Below, piece by piece: positions 51,173 to 62,390 of a stretch of DNA of 64,000 nt. The notes under the pieces were generated by a model that saw only the letters and a program-made list of their open reading frames with translations, searched no databases and was not told where the DNA came from. Numbering within the stretch: position 1 is the first letter of the stretch; every line of letters starts with the position of its first letter. The position numbers and the translations under genes were made by a program. The DNA comes from Phymatolithon calcareum (Eukaryota > Rhodophyta > Florideophyceae > Hapalidiales), in assembly GCA_977006965.1 (NCBI GenBank), contig OZ345366.1, positions 2,480,001 through 2,544,000 on the forward strand, read 5' to 3'.

Positions 51173-53570
51173 AACCGGCCCAGGAGGTTAAACTTTTGCT
51201 CCCCCGTTTTGCATCCAGAGCTCCTTCCACTACTACTAAAATCGCTGTCTGTCTGTGTGTGTGTCTGTCGGTGTCTCTTTTGATTCTCATTGGTTACATT
51301 TTTAAAAGATAAGGTTTAAGAGGGTGGATACGCGCTGAGGTGATGGATCACTCGGCAATCCCCAGTTTTCTTCTTTCTGTGCGAAATCTATTGGCTGTAT
51401 GCAGTAACAAGATAAAGTTCAACAGGGTGGATTTACACTGAGGTGAGCGATCACTCGAAAATACATTTTTTGATGTGACATAAGGTCGGAAAGTACACGC
51501 GTACACATGTGTGGATGGGGAGTGAGAGAAGGGGCGTACCTGAGGCATGGGTCGCAAAGGGTAAGAGGTGGGTGGAGGAATACCAGAGGCGAAAGCGGTA
51601 AATGGGGACTTCTATAAGGACCGTATCAGAGGCAAGGGAAAAACAAAATGGGCGCAAGGGGAAAATGAGGTGTGGTAAAAGGGAGTGATAAGAAGGGCAG
51701 AAAGATAAAATGGGGCGTATCAAGGAGAGCAGTAAGGGGAAAAGGTCTAAAAAGAGGCTGAGAATGATATCTAAAGAGGGAGGAACAGCACAAGGGAGAG
51801 AAAAGCGTAAAAGGGGAGTGACATAAAGGTGAAATGAGTGAGCTTAATGTTTGTGAGCGAAGTTCCAAGAAGGGCACAAGGGGAGAATGGAGAGTGACAC
51901 AAGGGCGCAAGGAGTAGAAGGATAGTGACATAATGGGCGTACTAAGGGGAAAAAGGAGCGCCGAAACGCTGCGCAAGTAGTAAATGAAGACAAATAGAGT
52001 AAAAGAGCAATGAAACGAAGGGCACAAAGAGTACAAGAGGGGTTAAGACAAGGTCAAAAGACATAAAAAGTAGTGACACAAAGCGCACAAGGTGTAGAAG
52101 CCATGTTCCGAGAAGAAGAAAGGGGAAAAAGGGTAAGAGCAAGGAGGGCACAAGAGATACAATGCGAGTGACACAAGGGGAGAAAAGGTTAAAACGGAAG
52201 TGAAACCAAGGTCGTACAGATGGCAATGGAATGGCCCATGTGACGAAAGGAGTAAGCGCAGAGTGACAAAAAGAGTGAATAAGAAAAAGTGGAATGCAAC
52301 AGGGGCAGACAGGGTAGCAACGAGAGCGGCGTTGTATAGCATGCGAGTAATGAGAAGTGTGGTAGATGAGCAGGCCAAAGAGCGAAATGTGGGGATAATC
52401 GAGCACAGCACAATGACACATGAAGCGGAGCAAGAACATGAGAGTGGCACGCTGGGTAGGGCAGGACACAAGACTCAGAAGATTGGCGAACAAGGGTTAG
52501 CGGAAGGTAAGAATACGGAACACGGGAATAGAGGGGCGATGGAGAAGGACGCTAAATTGGAGGACTGGGTTTTTCGGATAAAGGATAGGAATATGCCTCT
52601 TTTTTGGCTCAAGTGGCATAAGGAGTGACAAGAAGGGCACAAGAGGTCAAAGAGTGAGTGGCATGGAGAGGTAAAAAGGTAGAGCGAAGTGAAAAATGGG
52701 ACGGAGGGATGGAAAGGAGAGTGTCACAAGAGGCGTACCAGTGGCCACAGCGCGACACAAAAGAAAAAAGCTGACTCAGAGAAAGAGCGTCAAGTGAAGC
52801 AAGGGACGAGAATGACACAAGGGGGAGGGAGTCGTAAAATTGGAGTGACACAAACGACGCACCAGGCGTAAGGGAGTGACACAGGGGTGTAAGGAGTGGG
52901 CTCGAGGGATATAGGGGAGGTTCAGGAAGGGTACAATAGGAAAATGGAGATGGAAAAAACGGGAGCAAAGGTAGAAGGGGAGTGGTACAAGGGGCGTACC
53001 ATCGGAAAGAGAGCGGGACAAAGTTCCGCAAGGAGTAAATTGAGAGAAAGCAAAGAGATAAAGGGGAGTGACGACAAGGGTACAAGGGGTAGAAGCGATG
53101 TGCCAAGAAGGGCAAAGGGGGAAAAAGGGACGAGCACAAGTGATGAAATGGAAGTGATGCAAAACGCGGAAGGGGTAAAGCGAGAGGGACTCGAGGGGCG
53201 TATTGAGGGCAGCGGATTGATGGAATTGTCGAAAGTAGTAAGCGGAGAGGGGCACAAAGGGTGAATAGGAAAAATACAGAGTGACACACGGCGGATGGAG
53301 GAGGAACGAGAGAGCCGATACACAGCACGCGAGTAATTACAAGTGTGGCGGATCAGTAGGCGAAGAGTGAAATTTGGGGTTGACACAGTGCAGACCAGAG
53401 ACGCATGGACGGAGTAAGGACACGAGCTGGAACTTTGGACAGATCAGGACACGTGATTCACACGAGGAGCGGGCAAGTGTTAGCGGAGGGTAAATATCAG
53501 AGTCGTACGGGGGCCGCTTTTCCAATGCACCGCCGGGCCACGGGGTTCCCCGCAGGGCTGTAGATCGAGA
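51173..53570. mobile_element. Purine-rich repeat block, possibly a non-autonomous Helitron
   Basis: The plus strand from about 51430 to 53500 is strongly purine-rich and built from degenerate units around agtgacacaagggcacaagg, with a higher-order period near 1 kb (52080-52200 resembles 53068-53200; 52325-52520 resembles 53310-53500). The left side starts tccttccactactactaaaa followed by a ctgtctgtctg run, and two copies of gagggtggat...ctgaggtga...gatcactcg lie at 51320 and 51430, which I associate with Helitron 5' ends. The right side near 53520-53570 has a GC-rich hairpin-like end. No Rep/helicase gene is visible. Long hydrophobic minus-strand frames here are composition artefacts. Confidence 0.4.
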
Positions 53571-53828
53571 AGGGTATAATGCTCACCCTCGGTGTGGTAT
53601 CATAAAATGTGTTGATGGGTAGTTTTTATCAAATGTGTGCCCTTTTTTGATACGGGTACCTACCCGTTCGAAATGCCGTCCTTTGTTAGGGGCACGGGTT
53701 TGGATTGATTTGGATAGAAAATTTGATACGGGTACTTGGAGTATCAATTGTGTCGGTACCCGCGGGTATACCGCTTAAAGTCTGATTTCGCAGCAGCTTA
53801 GATGTATTGTACGTATCAAAGCTGCACT

Positions 53829-53899
53829 AGGGGAGCACGGCAACATTTTGGCCCGATAGTTGTTTAGTTGATTTGGGCCAAAATAGTGCCGTGCTCCCC
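53829..53899. repeat. Inverted repeat, 24-bp arms
   Basis: gggagcacggcaacattttg and its near-complement caaaatagtgccgtgctccc flank about 22 nt. Surrounding DNA (53.6-54.1 kb) contains several tacccg/cgggta repeats. Confidence 0.7.
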
Positions 53900-54372
53900 C
53901 GGTGTGCTGTAGTCCGAGTGCGGCTAAAACCTGATACAGTAACTTTACAGTATTATTTGATACTGTACAGTATTGTTTGGTGAAGAGGGCGGGTATTGGG
54001 CTCCCCGCGGGTTGTTCTTCGCAGAGGCAATGGGGCACGGGTAATCAAAAATTATGAAGATTCAAACATACGGGTGGAGGGGCCCTGTTTTAAAAAAATT
54101 TTCGCGGGTAGCCCGCAAAAACAAAGTACACGTACGACTGTGGTAAATATGCAAAACAGGGAGAAGGGAGGGGGACGGAGAAGGACACTAAATTGGAGGA
54201 ATAGATCTTTTGTTTAACTTCTCCATACTTTACACTCTTCATTTTCTATCTTTTGCATAGGCGCAAAGCACTGCCACGGAGCCACTTGTTTTACACTAAA
54301 TTTCAGCCAATCGTATTCAACATTGAAGCAAAACGGGCACAGCACGGGCACGAAAAAGTCTGCATAGACCGG

Positions 54373-54722
54373 GCCTAACTCTGCTCTTGTCTCCTTCCTG
54401 TGACGCACAGGTGCACGCGTGGCCGGACCGGTTATGATAGCCGGCCTGTATCAAATCCGCTTAAATCCGCAAGATTTCTTCGAAATCCGACGACGGCGGG
54501 TTTGAGTCTGGCATTTCGAGCGTGGCGAGTTCTCAATTCGCCGAGTCCCAGGCGGGCGCGTTCGCAATCGCGCCAGCCATTTCCGGCGGGATTGCCGCCG
54601 AAAAAAGCGCTTTGTACAGCTCGATCGCTGCGGCCACTTGCGCCGGCGCGGGCACGGGCGCCCGCGCCGGAAACTTGTCTTGTGTCTTTTGTGGTCCGTT
54701 CGGTCCGGTCAGCCTCTCCTCC
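54373..54722 (+). repeat. GC-rich inverted repeat, left copy
   Basis: Reverse complement of 56870-57207 with minor differences. It starts near ctctgctcttg, includes gcacgcgtggccggaccggt, and ends at gtcagcctctc. The repeats flank the LINE remnant at 54.8-56.9 kb. Confidence 0.75.
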
Positions 54723-54887
54723 CAATTTGGCGACTTCTCCGTTCAAACTCTATTTCTCTACTCATCTTCGACGACGCTAGAGTACGTTGTAAGGCGACTA
54801 GTTAGATCACCGCGGTAATCCCACAGTAGGCACCCAATACTGATTTTCTCCAAAGGGGTTCTCGGTTGAATGTCAACCGTACACACC

Positions 54888-55334
54888 TTAAACGTTTTGT
54901 TCTTTCTCCTCTGTAAAGGATCCCGGTAGCTTGACTTCAGTAGGAATCTGCATTGATCTGCCTTCTTCCTTTTCCCATGCCTTACTTTTTTCTTCTCTAG
55001 TCCTCTTCTTGGTGACAGATCCCTCCTGAGCTTTCTGAAGGGCTTGTCGCAAGTCTTCATAAATCTTGAGATATTCAATATCCTTCATTGCTTCCTTTAT
55101 GGCCTCATCTGTTTCAAAGTACTCTTCTGTTTCTTCAAGGCGCTTTTTGTGTCTTACAAGGCTTAATGCAAACATTTCTGTTTGATGATGTCTCCTCATC
55201 TTTGGAGGTCCCAGTCGGCACAGAACTCGAATTCGGTCCCGGCGGTGTTCGGCATATTTTCCGAAAACATTCTTGTACAACAAGCCCTCTGCCGACTCGT
55301 TTGCCGAGAGCAATCGATTTGTCATTGGAGTCAC
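54888..55334 (-). CDS. Hypothetical ORF, 148 aa
   Basis: An open minus-strand frame with a charged, helical second half (EETEEYFETDEAIKEAMKD, then a lysine/glutamate-rich stretch). It lies within the repeat-bounded segment that carries the LINE remnant. I do not recognise it; it may be part of another retroelement protein or chance. Confidence 0.2.
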   Translation of the reverse strand: MTPMTNRLLSANESAEGLLYKNVFGKYAEHRRDRIRVLCRLGPPKMRRHHQTEMFALSLVRHKKRLEETEEYFETDEAIKEAMKDIEYLKIYEDLRQALQKAQEGSVTKKRTREEKSKAWEKEEGRSMQIPTEVKLPGSFTEEKEQNV

Positions 55335-55683
55335 GTGGAAGGTAAATTACTCCACTGTCATGTGGCACACGGTGATTTCAGGTTTCTATCGGTCCTTACT
55401 TGGCGATAACCTGAAATTTGGTCAAGAGCTCGACTAGTGCTAGCTTAGTCCAGGCGCAGTTCTCTTTGGAGAGTCGGTCCTTTGAGAGGCCAATTGTCAC
55501 GTCTTCGATAGCAGCACTCTTACACTGCAGAGCTCGATGAGGGTGAATGTAATCAGTAGAGGGAACATTCCAAATGACCACTTGATGGCAATTGTTCATG
55601 TCTTCTTGGTTTGAAGGGAAGGTATGGAGGTAATGAAACCTTCGCGTGGGGTATAAGTCATTTTTTCCTCTTTTCCGCATCCT

Positions 55684-56860
55684 CTATGACCGTATCTTGG
55701 TTTTTTGGTATTTCTTGATGTTTATCGTAGCTCTCGTTTCATTTGAAGCTTCGCACAGGAAGCAATTCACTTTCGCATGGGCAGTGCCGCTATCAGCTCT
55801 GTCAGCTTCTACACTTTCCTTTTCTGCGAGCTCCGTTGTTCGACCTGTTATCAGCGCATCGCGCATCGCGTCTTCTGATCACTCTCTGCCCAAAACGTCA
55901 TGCGAGGACGTGTCTTCTTCCCTTGGGTTGGAGATGCGACACATGGCCTTGCACCTGTCCAGGCTTCTTTTTCCTGGTTTCCAAAGGATTTGCCTGAAGA
56001 ACATAGATTCAAACTTCCTGGCTTCCGAGGCCACCTTAGCGGTCCAAGGTTTGATATGTAGAGCATATTCCCATCTTGACTGCACAAGTGATTTGTACAG
56101 TCTGATTGCCCTCGCGGAGTGGACGCCATTAGTAAACACGCCCAGTCGTCGAAGATATCAAATCACATTGTTGGATGGCATATTTAGTGTCTGAAACTCC
56201 CTGTTCCATTAGTGCTACTCCGACGTACTTTGCTTCCCGGAGAGTTTTTAGCCGCAGCCCCGAGAGAGGGAAGCTATGGTCTGCCGTGTCCATGGTCCAA
56301 ATATTTACGCTTTTCGCGGTGTTCCACTCCATACCATTGCTCTGCGCTCACTCCGAGGCCATCTACATGATACTTTGGAGACCCTTACACTGATTTGGCG
56401 GACAATTTCACGTCGTCTGCAAACAGTTTGCAGGGCTCGTTTGAGATATTTTCGCAATGAAGTCTAGAGCAATGGAAAACGTGTCCATGAAGATGCTGTA
56501 CAGGCACAGACTGAGAGAGGTCAATGGCGAATCACACGGATTCCTCATCGTCTCTCGTCTGTATGAATGAGGGATTCAGAAAAAGAATAACTCTTTCGGT
56601 GATCTCTTGTTCAAGCACCTTCCGGCTACAGAGTTGTAGGCAGATTTAAGGTCTAGGACTGCCCCGCAGCTGTGGCCTGTTTGTCGAAGAGCTTCAGAAT
56701 GGAGAAGCGCCACCTCAGTCCCCTTTCGTTTTTGGAACCCAAGCTGGAAAATATGGAGCTTGTATTTCCTTCTGATTATCTTGTCTAAGGCCATTTTGAT
56801 TATCTTCCTCATGTGACTTAAGAGGGGTATTAAGTGATAGCTAAAAAAGAACATGAAGAT
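55684..56860 (-). pseudogene. Decayed LINE reverse transcriptase
   Basis: Read on the minus strand: LGFQKRKGTEVALLHSEAL then GAVLDLKSAYNSV (RT motif A), CKLFADDVKLSA near 56400-56440 (the catalytic motif C), MEWNTAKSVNIW and LREAKYVGVALMEQGVSD, then YKSLVQSRWEYALHIK, the order expected of a LINE reverse transcriptase and thumb. Stops and frameshifts separate each piece. It begins abruptly next to the GC-rich inverted repeat and lacks an endonuclease. Confidence 0.75.
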
Positions 56861-56869
56861 AGTTCGGAG

Positions 56870-57207
56870 AAGAGAGGCTGACCGGACCGAACGGACCACA
56901 AACGACACGAGACAAGTTTCCGGCGCGGGGGCCCGTGCCCGCGCCAGTGGCCGCAGCGATCGAGCTGTACAAAGCGCTTTTTCGGCGGTAATCCCGCCGG
57001 AAATGGCTGGCGCGATAGCGAACGCGCCCGCCTGGGGCCCGGCGAATCGAGACCTCGCCACGCTCGAAATGACAGACTCAAACCCGCCGTCGCCGGATTT
57101 CGAAGAAATCTTTCGAATTTAAGCGGATTTGATACAGGCCGGCTATCATAACCGGTCCGGCCACGCGTGCACCTGTGCGTCACAGGAAGGAGGCAAGAGC
57201 AAAGTCT
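56870..57207 (-). repeat. GC-rich inverted repeat, right copy
   Basis: Mirror partner of 54373-54722; directly followed outward by dispersed repeat D (57205-57345). Confidence 0.75.
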
Positions 57208-57239
57208 GGAATTTTTCCGCGCTCCAAGGCAGGGTTTTT

Positions 57240-57621
57240 TGAAATGGCAAGAGCTGTGCTCCGGCATACCCATGGGAGAAGACTATCACCTTCTGGTAGT
57301 TTGGAAGTACACGGATTCCGCCCTGAGTGGTGTGCCGCATTGCCCAAGGAAACTGGGATAGAGGACAGAAGGAGTTGAAAGAAGGTAACGAGATGACCAG
57401 CTACGTGAGCATCCTAAATGGTTTCCAACCCGGGTCATCCCTTTGAAGGACGGCGGCTGAAGGTTGGCTGGGTAGAGATTTAGATGTTAAGCTCCCCGAA
57501 GCTCTGCACTTTGTGCGGCTTAGAGCTGTTTTGACGTCAAATACCACTCGTATCTACTCTAGCCGTAAGGATGGGGAGTTGCTATAGGACAACTCCAAAA
57601 CCTGCATTAAAGAAGAAGAAG
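57240..57621 (+). mobile_element. LINE 3' fragment with GAA tail, plus strand
   Basis: Counterpart of 48842-49239 in the opposite orientation; ends aacctgcattaaagaagaag at 57601-57627. Only a few substitutions separate the two copies. Confidence 0.7.
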
Positions 57622-57939
57622 AAGTGATAGCTAGTCAGCATTGCTGCACCTCCATCCTAAGAGATAGGTACAATTTCAGCTGTTCTCGTAGAAAAGGGTA
57701 GGGTTTTCAAAAGAGGACAAGCTTCCTAAATCGCGAATAGCAATATTGTGCTTAGTACTGGGTCCACTGTTAACATTTCGTTTTGTACCTTGACCAGTGC
57801 AGGGACAATTCAAGTTGGAATAGCCCAGATAGATGCTTCTATGTCGCGTCGGAACGTCCAAGGAGGTCGAACGCTTCTGTATTTTCGAGCCAACCTTCCT
57901 CAGAGCAGCAGAGGGTGGAGAAGTGGACAAGGGTGTCGC

Positions 57940-59460
57940 AAATTCGAGGTCGGGAATAATCGCTGTCGAGAAGACAAGAAACAACCAGGGGTTGCGCCAA
58001 TTCTATTGTTTGCGATTGCAGTCCCGGGTGAAATTTATCAATTTAATTGCTCAGTTTTGTTTGCAGCAATTCGCATTGCAATTTGAAGGCTTCCCACAAT
58101 ATAGACATCAATACTTTATTCAAGCAAGTTCACCTAGCTGCATGTAATCTTCATCTTCTTCGATAGCCCTCTCGACCTTGTCAGCAGAGATAGACGCAAA
58201 ATGGCACATTCCGTCGAGTTTGGCCTACTTGACGCGAGTGTATATCACGGGTTTGTTCTCGAATGATCTTCATAAGCAGCTGCACAACTTGTTTCGGCTT
58301 TGGTTTCGGTGAAGGTGCGGAATGTGCTGAAACGTTGAACGAGGTCTGATAGGTGGGTTGGACTCGACTGTGAAGCGGAATGCGTGAGAGTTTCGGAGAA
58401 GGCTGATAGGTTTCAAATCAAGAGATCTAATGCTATCCCTTTTATACTTGAGATTGAACCATCGTGACTGCTGGACTCTAATCGCAGCTAAAGACATTCA
58501 AGCCGTTGTTCTGTATCTGGCTGGTAAATTGATCGATACAGCTGAGTAGATGATAGCACATGAATAGGCCCATTGTTGAAACCCTTTGGAGTCCAACGGC
58601 TCAATCTCGTCTTTATTTAACATAGCAAGAAGTAGCCATGGCCTAAGCGTCATAGATGTTTTGATGGCATACAGAACGTACTCTGGGTATTACTAGAACA
58701 AAGACCACGAACTGAACATAAGGTGAGTACGTTGATTCTTGCATCCGATAAATGTGCTGTGTCTAATGTTCATCTACGTACTCTGGGTATTATTAGAACA
58801 AAGACCACGTACTGAACATGATGTGAGTACGTTGATTCCCTCAACATTCTGCTTTACTCGCCCCCCCCCCCCCCATAACATTCCCCTGGTCCAATGTTCA
58901 TCTACTACGATCCTCAGTATTAGGTGCGACCAATTCGAACTGCAATTCAGTTCGAAGAACCAATTTGGGTGGAATTGGGAAAAATTGCAATTAAATTGAT
59001 AGCAATGGAATTGGCGCAACCCCTGGTCTCAAGTGGCTCCGTCTCGCACACTGCCGCCTTTCTCTCATAGCAAGACAGTAAATTCGGAGACAGTCTAACT
59101 GGCTCGGGATGAGCGCCGCTTCATACTCCAGCGCCGGGGACCAGATTCGGAATGGTATAAATGCGACAGCACCCGAGCACAGCATTGTATCGGAAGGCAG
59201 TCGGAATAAGAATCACCAAGTCTTGGTCGGCTCAGTGCTCCTTCCGGGAGCACACGGAGAGAAGTGGCTGGTGTAGGCGTCTCGCCATGCCCGGTCCCCG
59301 TTTGGGAAACCAGCGGTCATAACGGATCACTAAGACTAACTGGTGTGTGGCGACATTATTGAACAGCACGTGGACCTTCGCTAGGTTCTACAACGCTGAG
59401 CGCGCGAAAGGTAATAAACTCTCTTTGTTCTAAACTGTTCATTGCCGTTTTGCGACAAAG
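57940..59460 (+). repeat. Third, diverged copy of the duplicated flank
   Basis: 57940-57985 plus 59026-59460 aligns with 47225-47685 of the right arm at roughly 80 percent by eye. It lacks both retro-insertions of the left arm and does not include the 8-Cys gene. A TIR element interrupts it. Confidence 0.65.
57986..59025. mobile_element. hAT-like TIR element, 1040 bp
   Basis: Ends cagggg ttgcgccaattc and the exact complement (with one mismatch in the first 21 bp), inserted into the third flank copy. The CAGGGGT terminus is typical of hAT transposons. An 8-bp duplication could not be confirmed. Inside are a tandem duplication of about 103 bp (58675-58736 versus 58781-58840) and a run of about 15 C near 58860. 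No transposase seen. Confidence 0.6.
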
Positions 59461-59469
59461 GAATAGTGC

Positions 59470-59890
59470 AGGTGCCAGCATACTTCCTTGCTTGACACTT
59501 TCGGTTTTCCTTCTGGATAGGGCACTTGATAATTTGCTCGGCCTCTGATGCTGCAGGAAGCTCGTCCAGGTCATCGACGCTTTTTTCGAGCAAAATATCT
59601 CTTCAATCATTTTTTCTTGAATTCCTTGTGAGCTAGAATGTCGAACTCACTCTTTGTTTTCCGAGATCTTGTAAACAGCTTGTTCGTTGTTTTGCTATCT
59701 CTCTAAGAGCAGGTGTCCATATCGTATTACGAGCTCCTTCTAGGCGAACCGTTTTCCTCCATGGCTGGATAAGGATCGACATGATAGATTCATAAATTAA
59801 ATCCAGCTCACTGGGAGACTGACAGGCTTTAAGACATATAAGTAGTGGAGACAGTAGTCGGTTCAAGTCTGTTTTAAGTAGTACCCCAGG
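59470..59890 (-). pseudogene. LINE fragment, linker before RT
   Basis: IYESIMSILIQPWRKTV and TIWTPALREIAKQRTSCLQD (59633-59866) look like the LINE region between endonuclease and reverse transcriptase, and the following frames to 59470 continue in charged, broken fashion. No catalytic motif is included. Confidence 0.45.
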
Positions 59891-59894
59891 ACAT

Positions 59895-62390
59895 TTGCTA
59901 GGAAAGATATTCCTCTTCCAGCTTATGGCTTTACAACAAAATAGAAGTCTTCGCCATTCTCCCCGACAACGTAGGCACCGACTTTGCTTCCTTGCTGGGT
60001 CATCGTTGCACTGCGTCGATATCCCTTTCCAACTTTCTGGATTTGTCTTTGAATACAGATCTTTTGGTACTTGGCTTCCGATTTACGGACGGGGCTGAAG
60101 TGCCGTCTCCAAATCTGATACTCTTTCCCGACGGAGATTTTCAGGTCGGGCCATTATCCGTAATTCTCCTCCTCGGGGACAGTTCATTGTTGCTGCTCTT
60201 CAAGTACTTGAAGTTCATCCAAGTTCGAAGGATGTGAAATGGCCTCGTTCGTTAGTCGTCATCCACAGCGTAGAGCGCTTACTCGGTCGCTTTCCAAATC
60301 AGAATTCGCATACGGTCGTTAGTACTCTGTTTTTCAACAATTCTAGTGTCAGGCTCAATGGAATCCGTTGCCACAATGGTCAGAGGGGACCGGAGAAGAG
60401 AAAAAGCGCGGGAGAGACATAGCAGTTAGGGAGTGAACGAGGAAAGAACAAGAGCGAGAAAGACCAATCGAAAAAAGAAGACAGGGAAAAAGGGAGTTGC
60501 AGAAACGGCGGCCCTAGAACACGTTAGATAGATGGAGAAACAGACGATAAGCGTGGAAAGAATCTGGTGCTAGAATCCTGTCGAACTGGCTTGCGCGGCG
60601 AAGAAGAACCGAACAAGAAGGGGGACAAGTATCCCACTTCGCGCGGTCGAAGGGTCTCACAGGCGTGACGCGTGTAGGATCCAAGCAAGTGAGCCAACAT
60701 CCTGAAAACTCCAGTTTCCTTTACTAAGCGGAAGGGAAAAACTATCTTATGTGTAAACATGAGAAGACACACCACAGTCTGACCTGTAGAACTGCAACCT
60801 CTAAAGCTGCAAAACCTGCTGCTTTGCAAGCAAATCCCCTTGACTGAGTTAGTATAAGGCTAAAAGAAACTAATTTCAATATACCTTGTAACTGAATGAC
60901 AGGCCGCCTTTAATTATGAATGAAATTTTGATAGTACGGATTGCACAAGACGTTGGTTCTCGTCCCGTCGCACGCCTAATATGTCGCATTCTGACTGTTG
61001 CACCATTTGAGTATTTGGTTGTCAAGATCATGGACGAAAATGTTCGTTGTTCGTCGTCTTCACAGCTGTGCGCGCACAAGGGGTTGCAGCAGACCAAGGT
61101 CACTGATTGGTTGAGCTAAACTCCGTACATGATTGGGTAGATTTTTTCTGTAAATCGTTATGATAAGCATTTTCGACTGCAAAACCTCCGTTACTGCATG
61201 CCATGTCATGTCATGTCACTTGCTTTGTCCCCTCGTGGGGCTCGCAAGGCAGCGCTTTATTCTTAATTAACTTCTACTTAGATGACGGCAGATCGTTATT
61301 TCTGCGAGGTAATTAGGAAAGCACTCCTTCTTCTCTGCCTACCGCTCGACAACTCGATTCCACCCGGAGCAAGCGCGGTGGTTCCACGTTCCGCGAGTCC
61401 ACGTGGACGGCCAGATCATTTGGACTCTACTCTTTACCGCTCCCTTGTCTTCTTTACACGTATGATGCACTGTAATCCCTCCGTATCGACGACAGAAAAA
61501 CCCGTAGGAGAAAACTGCGTCGGACTCTTCACGATAAACAGGCACACCCGAGATTCGAACCCGGAACTTTCTCTTGATCACATCTTGCTGCGCATCCCCC
61601 GAATCAGTTTAACCACTTGACCAGGTGGTATACTGCATGCCAACTTACTTTACCGCCGTCCTGCAGTTCTGCAGGTTCGACGGTACTGCAAAGCGAAAAC
61701 ACAAATTCTGCATGCGCATGGGACGCGTTCCCCGTGTGGCCCAGCGGATCACCAAGAGAGTCGCGTGCATCTGATTCGACGTTCCATGTGGATCGCTATC
61801 AAAGTTTCGTGGCGCACAGTAGTGAAAAACACAAGCGCTTACTGCATTCCTTACAGGCTCTGCCTTGCTGTCGTGTTCGGGAATAGCACAGAAACAGAAA
61901 AGAAAAATCTAGTGGCCACCAGATTTTTCTTGCTGTCGTACCCGGGTAAGGCAGCAATATTTGAGTACTAGAAATGGTTCTCCTGGTGACGAGAGTTTAA
62001 TTTTAGACGGGAATCACCTCATTACGTGAAACTTCATGGTGATGACGTAAGCCATGGCAAGGGAGGATGCATGGTCACAACCCAACTGATGAGCACTTCC
62101 ACAGTGCAGGTTGCCGATAATACATTAACTCGATCAAGATTATTGTCGAGTCTCTACGCTCACAATGACTTTCTGCTACTCTTTAACGTCATTTGATCAA
62201 ATTGCCACCGCTCGTGAGGTTTATTTACGCAATATTATTCTAGACGGTTTACGATTGCAATATCAAGGAGGTCTGCCCAGATGTGCATGGGGCTCTCCAA
62301 CATTAAACTTGTGACGAGGCATGAATCCGTCAATGCCAGCTTCTGATACACTAAGGCTTGATTGCATTCTTATAAATATGCTGTCAATTC
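59895..62390. other. Unassigned sequence before the GMC gene
   Basis: Apart from a tRNA-like stretch (61541-61630) and a small hairpin at 61904-61929, I see no gene. 60400-60480 is purine-rich. The 112-codon frame at 61282-61620 overlaps the tRNA-like element and has no motif. Confidence 0.4.
61541..61630 (-). ncRNA. tRNA-like sequence (tRNA pseudogene or SINE head)
   Basis: On the minus strand tggtcaagtggttaa fits a pol III A box and gggttcgaatct fits a B box, about 62 nt apart as in a tRNA with a long variable arm; the T-arm pairs (ccggg/ctcgg). The acceptor ends (taccacc, gtgtgcc) do not pair and no anticodon stem is convincing, so a functional tRNA is unlikely. Confidence 0.35.

Noticed and set aside
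52609-53328. 239-codon hydrophobic minus-strand frame
   Set aside because: Produced by the purine-rich strand: the complement encodes Ser/Leu/Pro/Phe-rich text in every frame.
61717-61775. Second tRNA-like element on the plus strand
   Set aside because: An A-box-like tggcccagcgg is present but the B-box-like motif is only about 40 nt away and no cloverleaf can be drawn.
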